NCBI RefSeq assembly: GCF_030506365.1
Contig: NZ_CP073092.1
Coordinates: 2,356,001 to 2,420,000 of the forward strand
From: Corynebacterium tuberculostearicum
Lineage (GTDB): Bacteria; Actinomycetota; Actinomycetes; Mycobacteriales; Mycobacteriaceae
Reading direction: 5' to 3'
DNA length: 64,000 nt
How positions within the stretch are numbered: the first letter of the stretch is position 1; every line of letters starts with the position of its first letter. The translations under genes and the position numbers were made by a program. The notes beneath the pieces are model-generated. The model was given only the letters and a program-made list of their open reading frames with translations, did no database searches and had not been told where the DNA came from. This document shows, one piece after another, positions 36,637 to 45,321 of the stretch.

Positions 36637-37293
36637 ATGAGCTTAAGAATTGTGGTAGCGGATGACTCCGCCATTCTGCGCGAGGGCCTAGCCGGCCTGT
36701 TGGAGCGCCGCGGGCACTCTGTAGTGGGCCAGGCTTCCTCTGCTCCTTCGCTCGAGGCTGTGGTGGATAAACTGCGCGACGACCTGCCGGACATCGTCAT
36801 CACGGACGTGCGCATGCCGCCGGGCATGGGCGACGATGGTTTGAAAGCCGCCGTGAATTTGAGAAACGCCTACCCGGGCCTGCCCGTCATGGTGCTCTCC
36901 CAGTACGTAGCCCCTGCATATGCGGTGGAGCTCTTCGACTCCCCCGAGGCCGGCACCGGCTACCTTTTGAAGGACCGTGTCTCCGAGGTGCGCGACTTCC
37001 TGGCCAGCCTGGACGTGGTGGCCCAGGGCGGCACCGTCATCGACCCCACCGTGGCTCAAGCTCTCATGAGCTCCGGACGCAGCGGCTTGGGCGAGCTCAG
37101 CCCGCGCGAGCGCGAGGTTCTCGAATTAATGTCCCGCGGCAAGTCCAACAAGGACATCGCCGCCGAGCTCGTTTTATCCGCCGCCGCGGTGGCCAAGCAT
37201 GTCTCCAACATCTTCACCAAGCTTCGCTTAGACCCCAGCGAGGACAACCGCCGCGTCAAGGCGATTCTGGAGTACCTCTCCGCGCACCGTTAA
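36637..37293 (+). CDS. NarL/LuxR-type response regulator
   Basis: 218 residues. Receiver domain: acidic pocket A-D-D-S near residue 8-11, phospho-acceptor Asp57 in V-I-T-D-V-R-M-P-P, and Lys of Y-L-L-K-D-R. Output domain: L-S-P-R-E-R-E-V-L-E-L-M-S-R-G-K-S-N-K-D-I-A near 150-175, a LuxR helix-turn-helix. Partner of the kinase just upstream. Probable target: the divergent ABC operon. Confidence 0.94.
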   Translation: MSLRIVVADDSAILREGLAGLLERRGHSVVGQASSAPSLEAVVDKLRDDLPDIVITDVRMPPGMGDDGLKAAVNLRNAYPGLPVMVLSQYVAPAYAVELFDSPEAGTGYLLKDRVSEVRDFLASLDVVAQGGTVIDPTVAQALMSSGRSGLGELSPREREVLELMSRGKSNKDIAAELVLSAAAVAKHVSNIFTKLRLDPSEDNRRVKAILEYLSAHR

Positions 37294-37569
37294 AACGCGC
37301 ACGCAGGCCTGCGCGGGGCCAGCGCCGTGTGCGTCACTTTGACCCGATGCGCCACTCAAGAATCGCCGCGGGCAGCCCGCACGACGCTCACGCGACCCCC
37401 CATTTTCCGGCGCCATTTACCGTGAACGACATCGACTCCTCACACGAACCGACGATCTAAGTGCCACAGCCAGATCCGCGGCTTGCACCTGCGCGCTCTC
37501 CGCCAGAATTCGTTCTTCAACACGAAGAATCACGCGGTCCTCCGCATCCAAATTCTGAGCAGTCGTGGC
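37294..37569. other. 276-bp spacer with one copy of the dispersed repeat
   Basis: No gene. A GC-rich imperfect inverted repeat near 37296-37335 (about ACGCGCACGC against GCCGTGTGCG) may end the regulator transcript. Around 37402-37432 lies GGCGCCATTTACCGTGAACG, the same motif as at 33.1-33.2 kb. The rest shows nothing I recognise; a small plus-strand frame (37483-37767) runs into the next gene antisense and is not credible. Confidence 0.6.
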
Positions 37570-38415
37570 CTAACTTTCTGGCCGGTGTGTGCTCTGATTC
37601 AGCAAGGTGCGAGTTTTAACCTTCACAAGGTTGAGATTCCACAATCGAGCCTCATAGACCATAGCGAATTGGGTGGTGTCCTCATCCGACATGTCCACTT
37701 CGATGGTGACGGCATTGTCTGCGGAAGAAATGATGGTGTAGTTAAGCCCTTCAAGCCTGTCAATTAAGGTAGTGACCGCTTCGCTAGTCGGGGAGACCGT
37801 GCCCGAAAGCGCAGTAGCAAAATCAACGAGCTTTTTCTCATCGGGTGCTTCATCGCCGCTGTCGATGAAGCAATTTTGTTGAATTGGCGATCCATCCTCT
37901 GCAGGGGCGATGGAATGATCTTCCGCTGAACCAACCTTCGTAACTGTAAGCGCCCCCGTGACGTCCGCAAACGCTAGCTGCGCCCGTGGTCTGCGGTTGT
38001 TGCAGGCAAAGTGAATTGTGTCGCCTTCCCTCTTGGTGATAACAATCCCTGAATCGCCAGTCATGTATTCGTAGGCGGGTTCGACACCTTCCCAATAACT
38101 ATGCAGGTACTCGTTGAAAACACTCAACAAGCCTGACTTTTGTCCGGTTCGCAGACGAAAGCTTGCGCTATTGCTAACGCCATCGGTAAGACGAATGCTG
38201 TTTTCTGTCTCATTATCAATGAGTAGGAACTCAGCACCAAAGGTCTTAAGCCTCATTGCAGTGGGTGCCGTTCCTTGACGGACTGCAAATTCAAGGCTCA
38301 GGTTATATTCGCTGTGAGGCTCGAGGTCCACGCCGATACGGCTTTCTATGGTAATGCCGTCGATTTCAAGCGTGCCTTGTCGAAGCTCTGTCCGCATATC
38401 TGTCAGATCTTCCAT
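37570..38415 (-). CDS. Hypothetical protein, orphan gene
   Basis: 281 residues from ATG 38415, with an AAAGG ribosome site about 10 bp upstream; a TTG six codons earlier is possible. Soluble, acidic overall, no signal peptide or membrane segment. It begins with short beta-like stretches (L-E-I-D-G-I-T-I-E-S-R-I-G) and ends with a charged helix-like part. No motif that I recognise. Base composition is lower in GC and codon choice is less biased than neighbouring core genes, so recent transfer is likely. It stands alone between the two-component genes and the rhodanese locus. Confidence 0.55.
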   Translation of the reverse strand: MEDLTDMRTELRQGTLEIDGITIESRIGVDLEPHSEYNLSLEFAVRQGTAPTAMRLKTFGAEFLLIDNETENSIRLTDGVSNSASFRLRTGQKSGLLSVFNEYLHSYWEGVEPAYEYMTGDSGIVITKREGDTIHFACNNRRPRAQLAFADVTGALTVTKVGSAEDHSIAPAEDGSPIQQNCFIDSGDEAPDEKKLVDFATALSGTVSPTSEAVTTLIDRLEGLNYTIISSADNAVTIEVDMSDEDTTQFAMVYEARLWNLNLVKVKTRTLLNQSTHRPES

Positions 38416-38831
38416 CAAAGGTTTACCTTTCAATTCAGATGAATGTTGAAAACGCGGTGGAGAAGACCCACTCTCGACATGAACAGAAAGCCGTACCGTG
38501 GGCTGTACGCCACTCTAATCACGACCAAGACAGGTTCGCCTGAATTCATCTCAGTTGCCGCTGGAAATTGATGCCCTGCGCACATCCGCCGCGGATGCCA
38601 AGGACTTGGCTCAGGGCATGCTTTAAGCCTCGACTACAAGGGGGTTAAGCGCTGAAGCAGATAACCATTTGGGCTATAAGTCTGGCGAGACAAGAGCTAA
38701 AGCTGCTGGAACAGGCAATTGACGCAACGGGCCGAGCACACAGTTTTCCGCCGCGCCTGGTTCCTCACGGCTCTTCTCGGACGCGGCACGCGGAGCAGCA
38801 TAAGGACCTCTGCGTGACTAGGGTATGAGGC
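38416..38831. other. Intergenic stretch with possible eroded coding remnants
   Basis: About 415 bp. Short codon-like stretches without starts (for example a plus-strand one ending at about 38625, residues E-I-D-A-L-R-T-S-A-A-D-A-K-D-L-A, and one near 38690 with L-A-R-Q-E-L-K-L-L-E-Q-A-I-D-A) suggest remains of lost genes. No promoter, RNA or repeat identified with confidence. Confidence 0.35.
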
Positions 38832-39128
38832 ATGGAAAACGTTCAACCAACTGAAGTACCAGAAGGCGCTCAGCTCATTGATGTCCGCGAGAATGACGAG
38901 TGGGCAGTGGAGCGCGCAAAGGGCGCGACCCACATCCCGATGAGTGAGATTACGGGTCGCATCCAGGAAATCGACCCGGACAAGGATATTTACGTCATCT
39001 GCCACGCGGGCGGCCGCAGCATGCAGGTCTGCCAGTATCTGGAGCATGCGCTGGGCTGGGACACCATCAACGTCGATGGCGGCACGGATAAGTGGAAGGC
39101 TGCCGGACTTCCCATCGAAACGGATTAA
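38832..39128 (+). CDS. Rhodanese-like sulfurtransferase
   Basis: 98 residues, a single rhodanese domain. The active-site loop is C-H-A-G-G-R-S with the persulfide-forming Cys near residue 57, preceded by L-I-D-V-R-E-N-D-E-W. Cytoplasmic (no signal). It might pass sulfur to an acceptor or act in thiol homeostasis. It stands 37 bp ahead of the MarR gene, so a shared transcript with marR-pls is possible but not shown. Confidence 0.92.
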   Translation: MENVQPTEVPEGAQLIDVRENDEWAVERAKGATHIPMSEITGRIQEIDPDKDIYVICHAGGRSMQVCQYLEHALGWDTINVDGGTDKWKAAGLPIETD

Positions 39129-39165
39129 TTGGCCTTAACCAATCTTTTGGGATTATTATGATGGT

Positions 39166-39624
39166 ATGGCTTCCACGAATAATTCTGTAATCCCAACTGC
39201 CCTACTCGAATCCCCGTCGTTCCAGCTGGAGCGCCTCCGCCGCCGCACCCGCGACGGCGTCGAGGCCGCCCTACAGACCAAGCAGACGACGCTGCGCGAG
39301 TACTGGGTTCTTACCTGCCTGGTGGACGCGGATGCCGCGTCGCAGTCCTACCTCTCCGAGACCCTGGCCATTGATGCCTCTGACATGGTGCGTCTTATCG
39401 ACGCCCTCGAGGACCGCGGCTGGGCCAAGCGCGAGCGCGATCCGAAGGATCGCCGCCGCCAGATCGTCGCGTCCACCAAGAAGGGCGCGAAGGTTCACAA
39501 GGACCTGACGGAGCTTGTTGCCACTGCCGAGGACGAGGCCTTGGATGAGTCCACCAATAAGCAGCTCAAGCACCTGCGAAAGTTGGCCAAGTCCATCATT
39601 GCCGCGGACGAGGACGAGGCATAA
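39166..39624 (+). CDS. MarR-family transcriptional regulator
   Basis: 152 residues; winged-helix domain with the wing region D-R-G-W-A-K-R-E-R-D-P-K-D-R-R-R-Q-I near 86-103 and the recognition helix in I-D-A-S-D-M-V-R-L-I-D-A-L. Helical N- and C-termini for dimerisation. TATGAT lies just upstream of the ATG, and CCAATCTTTTGG (39139-39150) may be an operator half-palindrome. Its TAA is followed at once by the ATG of the synthetase gene, so it almost certainly controls that gene and itself. Confidence 0.92.
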   Translation: MASTNNSVIPTALLESPSFQLERLRRRTRDGVEAALQTKQTTLREYWVLTCLVDADAASQSYLSETLAIDASDMVRLIDALEDRGWAKRERDPKDRRRQIVASTKKGAKVHKDLTELVATAEDEALDESTNKQLKHLRKLAKSIIAADEDEA

Positions 39625-42600
39625 ATGGCGGGCCCCGAATCGCTCGTCCCGCAGCAGTACCTTCTAGGTAGCGCGGCGCCGCGGCCCCGCACGCTGTGGG
39701 ACATCATCACCACTACCGCGGAGATGCACCCAGACGCCGCCGCGCTGGACGACGGCGAAATCATCACCTACTCCGAGCTCATCCACGAGGTCGAGCTGTG
39801 GGCCACCGAGCTGCACGCCAATGGCGTGCGCCGGGGCGATCGGATCGGCATTCGGATGACCTCCGGCAAGCGCGAGCTCTACCTCGCCATTTTGGCGACC
39901 CTGGCGGCGGGCGCGGCCTACGTGCCTGTCGACGCCGATGACCCAGACGAGCGCGCCGAGATGGTCTTCGGCGAGGCCGATATCGACGGCGTCTTTACGG
40001 ACGAGGGCTTCCGCTTCCTGCGCGATTCTGCGCGCCCGGACGCCCCCGACAGGTCCGCCGAGGAGCCAGCCGAGAACCCCAATGCCCCGCGCCCAGAAGA
40101 CACCGCGTGGATCATCTTCACCTCCGGTTCCACCGGCAAGCCGAAGGGCGTGGCCGTGAGCCACCGCTCCGCGGCTGCTTTCGTGGATGCCGAGGCCAGC
40201 CTCTTTTTGGTCAACCACCCGCACGGGCCGCTCGGCCCGGAGGATCGTGTGCTCGCCGGGCTGTCCGTCGCCTTCGATGCCTCCTGTGAGGAAATGTGGC
40301 TGGCCTGGGGCCACGGTGGCTGCTTGGTCCCGGCGCCGCGATCCCTGGTGCGCTCCGGCATGGACTTGGGCCCGTGGCTCATCCGCCGCGATATTACCGT
40401 CGTGTCCACCGTGCCTACCTTGGCGGGCCTGTGGCCGGCCGAGGCGCTGGATAATATCCGCCTGCTCATTGTCGGCGGCGAAGCCTGCTCGCAGGAGTTA
40501 GTGGACCGCCTGGCCACCGAGGACCGCGAAATGTGGAATACCTACGGTCCTACCGAGGCCACGGTCGTCGCCTGTGCGCAGCAAATGCTGCCCGGCCGGC
40601 CGGTGTCCATTGGCTTTCCGTTGAATGGGTGGGACCTGGTGGTCGTCGATAAGCAGGGCATGCCTGTAGAAATGGGCGGCGTCGGCGAACTGGTGATCGG
40701 CGGCGTGGGACTGGCGTCCTACCTGGATCCGGCCAAGGACGCGGAGAAGTACGCCCCGCTGGAGTCGATGGGCTGGCAGCGTGCGTATCGCACCGGTGAT
40801 CACGTGCGCCTGGAAGAAGACGGGCTGTACTTTGTCGGCCGCGTGGATGACCAGGTGAAAATTGGCGGGCGCCGCATCGAGCTCGGCGAGGTCGAAGCCA
40901 ATGTCGCGGCCCTGGATAACGTCTATAACTCGGCCGTGGCCGTGCAAAAGACCCCGGGCGGCGAGTCCGTCCTGGTGGGCTACGTTTCCCTCGAGGATGA
41001 GGCCAAGGGCTTCGATCACGAGGCCGCGCACGCCCGCCTAGCCGAAACCATGCCGGCCGCGCTCGTCCCGCGCATCTGCGTCATGGAAGAACTGCCGGTG
41101 CGCACCTCCGGCAAGGTGGATAAGAAGGCCCTACCGTGGCCGCTGCCGGGAGTGGGCGTGGAATCGACCACGCTGACCGAGACCGAGAAGTGGCTCGCGG
41201 AGTTGTGGGTCGAAACGCTCGGCGTGTCCGTGGAAGACGAGAACGCCGACTTTTTCTCGCTCGGCGGCACCTCGCTGGCGGCCGCGACCCTCGTGGGCCA
41301 TATCAGGGAGCGCTACCCCACCGTGGCCGTGCGCGACCTCTACGATCACCCGCGCTTGGGCTCGCTGGCCGAGCTCATCGCCGGCGCCGAACCGCGCCCC
41401 GCGGCTGCCGATGTCCCCATGCGCGAGGTCACCAAGGTCGGCTTCGGCACCCGCCTCGCCCAGACCCTGATTCAGATTCCCGTCATGACGCTGGCCGCCT
41501 CCAGCTGGCTAGCCTGGCTTCTGCTGGGTTCCACCGTGGCAGCATCGCTGGGCTTTGAGTGGGCCGCGGCCTATCCGTGGTGGCTGGTCATCGCCATGCT
41601 CATCGTCTTTGTCACCCCGGTCGGCCGAATCCCCATCGGCGGCTACGGCGCGCGTCTTATTACGGCCGGCATCACGCCGGGCGATTACCCGCGCGGCGGT
41701 TCGACGCACCTGCGCATCTGGGCGGCCGAGCGCTGGGCTAATGCCTCCGGCGCGAGCTCCCTGGCCGGTGCCACGCGCGTAAATAACTACGCCCGCGCAC
41801 TTGGCGTCAAGGTCAAGCGCGGCGTGGACCTGCACTCCCTGCCGCCGGTGACCGGCCTGCTCACTTTGGGCAAGCACGCCGCCATCGAGCCCGAAGTGGA
41901 CCTCTCCGGTTATTGGCTGGACGGCGATATCCTGCATGTGGGTGCCATCGACGTCAAGGAAGGCGCTCGCGTGGGCGCACGCTCCACGCTGCTGCCTGGC
42001 ACCGTGGTGGGCAAGTATGCCCACGTGGAAGCCGGTTCCACCGTTACCGGCCGCAAGAAGATCAAGGACGGCCAGCGCTGGTCCGGCTCGCCTGCCCAGA
42101 AGGTGGGTCGCTCCAAGCACCGCTTCCCGTCCCATACGCCGAAGCGCCGGCCGTGGTGGGTGGCTATTTATGACGCCACCTCCGTCCTGCTGGCCATCCA
42201 GCCGGTTGTAGCGCTGGCGGTAGGCGCGGCCATCGTCTTGACCCTCGTGCATTCCACGGGCGGCGATAGCTTCGTCGGTGCGGTCTTCTTCGCGCCCGTC
42301 GGCGCGCTGGCGGCCTTTGCCACCTATATGCTGCAGACTTGGCTGGGCGTGCGCATCCTCTCGCTGGGCATTAGCCCGGGCGTAGCACCCGTGCGCTCGG
42401 CCAAGGGCTGGCGCCTGTGGGCCATCGAGCGCCTCATGGACGAGGCTCGCACCAAGCTCTTCCCGCTCTATGCCTCCCAGCTGACCCCAGCGTGGCTGCG
42501 CTCGCTCGGCGCGGAGATTGGCGCCAACGTGGAAATCTCCACCGCGGTCATGATCCCCAAGCTCACCGAGGTCAAAGAAGGTGCCTTCCTGGCCGATGAC

Positions 42601-43548
42601 ACCATGATCGGCGGCTACGAGCTCGGCGGCGGCTGGATGCGCACCGGCGAGACCAAGGTGGGCAAGCGCTCTTTCGTGGGCAACTCCGGCATCACCGCGC
42701 CCGGCCGCAAGCTATCCAAGAACTCACTGGTTGCCGTTCTTTCTTCTACCCCGAAGAAGACAAAAGCGGGCGCCAACTGGTGGGGTGCGCCGCCAGAGCG
42801 CATGCGCCGCGTGACCGTAGAGGTGGACTCCCCCGCCAACTCGGGCGAGGCGCTGACCTATAACCCGGGCTTTGCCGTCAAGGCCGCCCGCGGCGTGGTG
42901 GAAACCATGCGCCTTTTGGCACCGATGTTTTCTGCCATGCTGCTCGCGGCAACCCTCAGCGTCTACGACTCGCTTCTCGACGCCCTCGGCTTCCCCCTTA
43001 CCTGGCTCCTTTCCGGCCTCGTGCTCATGGGCATGGGTGCGGTGGCCATGGCCGTCACCGTCGCGGTGAAGTGGATCTGTGTGGGCAAGCACCGCGCGGC
43101 CGACCACCCATTGTGGTCCGCTTTTGTCTGGCTCAACGAGCTGCAGGATACCTTCGTGGAGGTCGTCGCCGCGCCGTGGTTCTTCCAGCACACCTACGGC
43201 TCTGGCGAGATCAACCTGGGGCTGCGCGCCCTCGGCGTGGAAATCGGCCGCGGTGCGTGGATCGATTCCTACTGGTTCCCGGAAACGGACCTCATCCGCG
43301 TCGGTGAGGCCGCCACCGTGGGCCCTGGCACGGTGGTGCAAACCCACCTCTTCCAGGACCGCGTGATGAGCTTGGATACCGTTACCATCGAGGACGGTGC
43401 CACGCTGGCCGCTCACTCGGTGGCTTTGCCAGCCTCACTCATCGGCACGGCCTCCACCGTAGGCCCCGGCTCACTGGTTATGCGCGGTGACCGCGTGCCC
43501 ACCAATGCCGTATGGCAGGGCAACCCCATCGAGCCCTGGAAGCGCTAG
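39625..43548 (+). CDS. Pls/PosA-family membrane-bound non-ribosomal peptide synthetase
   Basis: 1307 residues. Adenylation domain about 20-505: A3 T-S-G-S-T-G-K-P-K-G at 166-175, A5 Y-G-P-T-E at 307-311, A10 S-G-K-V-D-K-K near 495. Carrier domain about 515-590 with L-G-G-T-S (Ser550 takes phosphopantetheine). Then three repeats of a two-helix membrane segment (about 612-668, 845-915, 1093-1150) each followed by a left-handed beta-helix-like soluble domain, the layout of epsilon-poly-lysine synthetase Pls and not of condensation-domain NRPSs. Specificity residues read D218-A219-E222-S261-I282-G284-T306-V314-V315-K497, close to what I remember as a lysine code. So a lysine polymer or lysyl product at the membrane is inferred. 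No thioesterase. Confidence 0.88.
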   Translation: MAGPESLVPQQYLLGSAAPRPRTLWDIITTTAEMHPDAAALDDGEIITYSELIHEVELWATELHANGVRRGDRIGIRMTSGKRELYLAILATLAAGAAYVPVDADDPDERAEMVFGEADIDGVFTDEGFRFLRDSARPDAPDRSAEEPAENPNAPRPEDTAWIIFTSGSTGKPKGVAVSHRSAAAFVDAEASLFLVNHPHGPLGPEDRVLAGLSVAFDASCEEMWLAWGHGGCLVPAPRSLVRSGMDLGPWLIRRDITVVSTVPTLAGLWPAEALDNIRLLIVGGEACSQELVDRLATEDREMWNTYGPTEATVVACAQQMLPGRPVSIGFPLNGWDLVVVDKQGMPVEMGGVGELVIGGVGLASYLDPAKDAEKYAPLESMGWQRAYRTGDHVRLEEDGLYFVGRVDDQVKIGGRRIELGEVEANVAALDNVYNSAVAVQKTPGGESVLVGYVSLEDEAKGFDHEAAHARLAETMPAALVPRICVMEELPVRTSGKVDKKALPWPLPGVGVESTTLTETEKWLAELWVETLGVSVEDENADFFSLGGTSLAAATLVGHIRERYPTVAVRDLYDHPRLGSLAELIAGAEPRPAAADVPMREVTKVGFGTRLAQTLIQIPVMTLAASSWLAWLLLGSTVAASLGFEWAAAYPWWLVIAMLIVFVTPVGRIPIGGYGARLITAGITPGDYPRGGSTHLRIWAAERWANASGASSLAGATRVNNYARALGVKVKRGVDLHSLPPVTGLLTLGKHAAIEPEVDLSGYWLDGDILHVGAIDVKEGARVGARSTLLPGTVVGKYAHVEAGSTVTGRKKIKDGQRWSGSPAQKVGRSKHRFPSHTPKRRPWWVAIYDATSVLLAIQPVVALAVGAAIVLTLVHSTGGDSFVGAVFFAPVGALAAFATYMLQTWLGVRILSLGISPGVAPVRSAKGWRLWAIERLMDEARTKLFPLYASQLTPAWLRSLGAEIGANVEISTAVMIPKLTEVKEGAFLADDTMIGGYELGGGWMRTGETKVGKRSFVGNSGITAPGRKLSKNSLVAVLSSTPKKTKAGANWWGAPPERMRRVTVEVDSPANSGEALTYNPGFAVKAARGVVETMRLLAPMFSAMLLAATLSVYDSLLDALGFPLTWLLSGLVLMGMGAVAMAVTVAVKWICVGKHRAADHPLWSAFVWLNELQDTFVEVVAAPWFFQHTYGSGEINLGLRALGVEIGRGAWIDSYWFPETDLIRVGEAATVGPGTVVQTHLFQDRVMSLDTVTIEDGATLAAHSVALPASLIGTASTVGPGSLVMRGDRVPTNAVWQGNPIEPWKR

Positions 43549-43570
43549 GCCGCCGGCAGTAGCCTGCACC

Positions 43571-45217
43571 CTACCGCGCGAAGTCCTGGTATTTAATCAT
43601 CTCGCCGGACTTGAAGTCCCAGGCCTCCACCCGGACGCGGTCAGCAAAGACCTTGACCCGCAGTCCGGTGGAGGCCTCCTCCTTTTCCTTGACGATTGTC
43701 TCGTCATTATCGCCATCCGGCAGATACTCATTGAGGATGGCGCCGGTGTTGACCACCGGGAAACCGGTGCGGCCAGCCTCGCCGGTGCCATCGTAGCGGC
43801 GGGTTCCCCACCAGTTATTTTGGTGCAGCGAGGAGTGGCTGTGGCTGCTAAACCACACGATGTTGTTGTACTTATTGACCACATTGGAAAGCGCCTCGAG
43901 GTCCTCAAAGTCATTCTGGTACCACGCCGAATGGGACATCGAAACCGTCTGCGGCAGCAGCGGATGACTAAAGACCAGTGCCGGTGTGCCCTTGGCGTCC
44001 CAATACGCTAGGCGCTCATCTAGCCAGTCGAGCTGCTCCTTGCTAAGGCGCTGGAACGGCTCCTTGCCGTGGCGCAGAATATCGGAATAAAACTCGGTGT
44101 TCACCGAAATGAGCGGCACCCCATCCACCACTTCTTCCTTCCACGGCTTATCCTGGCCGGAGTATTTGAGGAAGCGATCAAGGTAGGTCTTAGAGCCTTC
44201 CTTGCCATACATTTCGTGGTTGCCAATGGTCCACAATTCCTTGCCCGAATCGTGGGGTACCTCGCTGTGCGCGGCCAAGAAATCATCCCACTGCTGCTGC
44301 GAGCCATCGTCCACGAGGTCGCCGTTGAGCACCAGCGCCCCGGCTTTATCCTCCATAGCGTTCAACTGGCGGACCGCGTCTTTGTAGTCTTGGGGGTCGC
44401 CCTGGACGTCGGAAAGCACGTCCACGGTAGCTTGCGGTGAGCCTTGCAGCTCACCGAGCGGCTTGACGACGCCCACATTATCCACCGCCCACCACCAGTC
44501 ATCATTGCCATTGTTGTAGCGGAAGTTGACCTGCATCTTCCTTGCGCCAGCCGGCACATCGATGCCGATGGACTCGTGTTTGGAGAACACATCCTTATCA
44601 AAAGCGGCGATCTCCTGCGCCTTGCCGCCATCGAAAGAAACCTCGACGGTGGCGGTTTGTCCCGCTTTTCCTTGGCGGTAATGGTGATCGAATTCTACGT
44701 TTACCCGGTCCTGCCCCGCCACCGGGATAGCCGGGCTGGTCAGTTCGGCGGTCATGGAATCGCCCTCAGCCAGGCGCTGTTGTTTATTGTCAATGATGGC
44801 GAAGGTATCATGGGCCTGGGTGAAGTAGTGGCGCATATCGGTTCCGGCAGCCCAGGTCCAGTGGCGCATATCGCCAAAGGTCCAGCCCTTCCAGCGCGCC
44901 TCGCCCGAATCTACGCCTTTTACGTTCGAGCTCCACCCCTCCGGCACTCGGTGCGTGAACCAGGCAGGGGTGTCCACCTCGTCGAAGCTTTCCTGCCACA
45001 GCACCCGAGACTCAGTGGCGTCCTCCTGCTGCACACCGTCTCCTGTGGAGGAACCGTGGGAGGAGCTCGGTGAAGAACTCAGCGAAGAGCCGAATGGCGA
45101 CCCCAATGAAGAACCAAGGGACGAACCCGGAAGCGAGGACTGGGCCGCAGCTCCGGGCGCGCCTACTATTGCGGTAAGCGCCAGGACAGAAGAGAAAGCA
45201 CAGAGTTTATTTTTCAT
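43571..45217 (-). CDS. Secreted metallophosphoesterase
   Basis: 548 residues with an N-terminal Sec signal (cleavage near A-A-A-Q). Residues 27-65 are a Ser/Gly/Leu low-complexity tract. A beta-sandwich-like domain follows (about 70-255, aromatic-rich), then the calcineurin-like catalytic domain: S-D-V-Q-G-D (first metal ligands, unusual N-terminal Asp pair), N-G-D-L-V-D-D-G, G-N-H-E, F-S-H-P, and S-S-H-S-H. Predicted phosphodiesterase or phosphatase outside the cell; substrate unknown. It converges on the synthetase gene with 22 bp between stops and lies behind the hydrolase gene. Confidence 0.88.
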   Translation of the reverse strand: MKNKLCAFSSVLALTAIVGAPGAAAQSSLPGSSLGSSLGSPFGSSLSSSPSSSHGSSTGDGVQQEDATESRVLWQESFDEVDTPAWFTHRVPEGWSSNVKGVDSGEARWKGWTFGDMRHWTWAAGTDMRHYFTQAHDTFAIIDNKQQRLAEGDSMTAELTSPAIPVAGQDRVNVEFDHHYRQGKAGQTATVEVSFDGGKAQEIAAFDKDVFSKHESIGIDVPAGARKMQVNFRYNNGNDDWWWAVDNVGVVKPLGELQGSPQATVDVLSDVQGDPQDYKDAVRQLNAMEDKAGALVLNGDLVDDGSQQQWDDFLAAHSEVPHDSGKELWTIGNHEMYGKEGSKTYLDRFLKYSGQDKPWKEEVVDGVPLISVNTEFYSDILRHGKEPFQRLSKEQLDWLDERLAYWDAKGTPALVFSHPLLPQTVSMSHSAWYQNDFEDLEALSNVVNKYNNIVWFSSHSHSSLHQNNWWGTRRYDGTGEAGRTGFPVVNTGAILNEYLPDGDNDETIVKEKEEASTGLRVKVFADRVRVEAWDFKSGEMIKYQDFAR

Positions 45218-45266
45218 AACTCAATTTCTATCTGAGCTGGGCAACGCGGCGGTTACATATACGTAA

Positions 45267-45299
45267 ACTCTTGGCAAGCACTAAATGCCTGCCAAGAGT
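45267..45299 (-). terminator. Terminator behind the alpha/beta hydrolase
   Basis: ACTCTTGGCA (45267-45276) pairs with TGCCAAGAGT (45290-45299), a perfect 10-bp stem between hydrolase and metallophosphoesterase. The minus-strand tail is only mildly T-rich. Confidence 0.6.
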
Positions 45300-45321
45300 C
45301 CTGGCCTATGTTCCTTGCTAT

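Noticed and set aside
37483..37767. 94-codon plus-strand frame near the orphan gene
   Set aside because: Overlaps the end of the 281-residue minus-strand gene and lacks a plausible start site.
37294..38831. Prophage or insertion sequence remnant
   Set aside because: No integrase, transposase, terminal repeats or attachment site could be seen.
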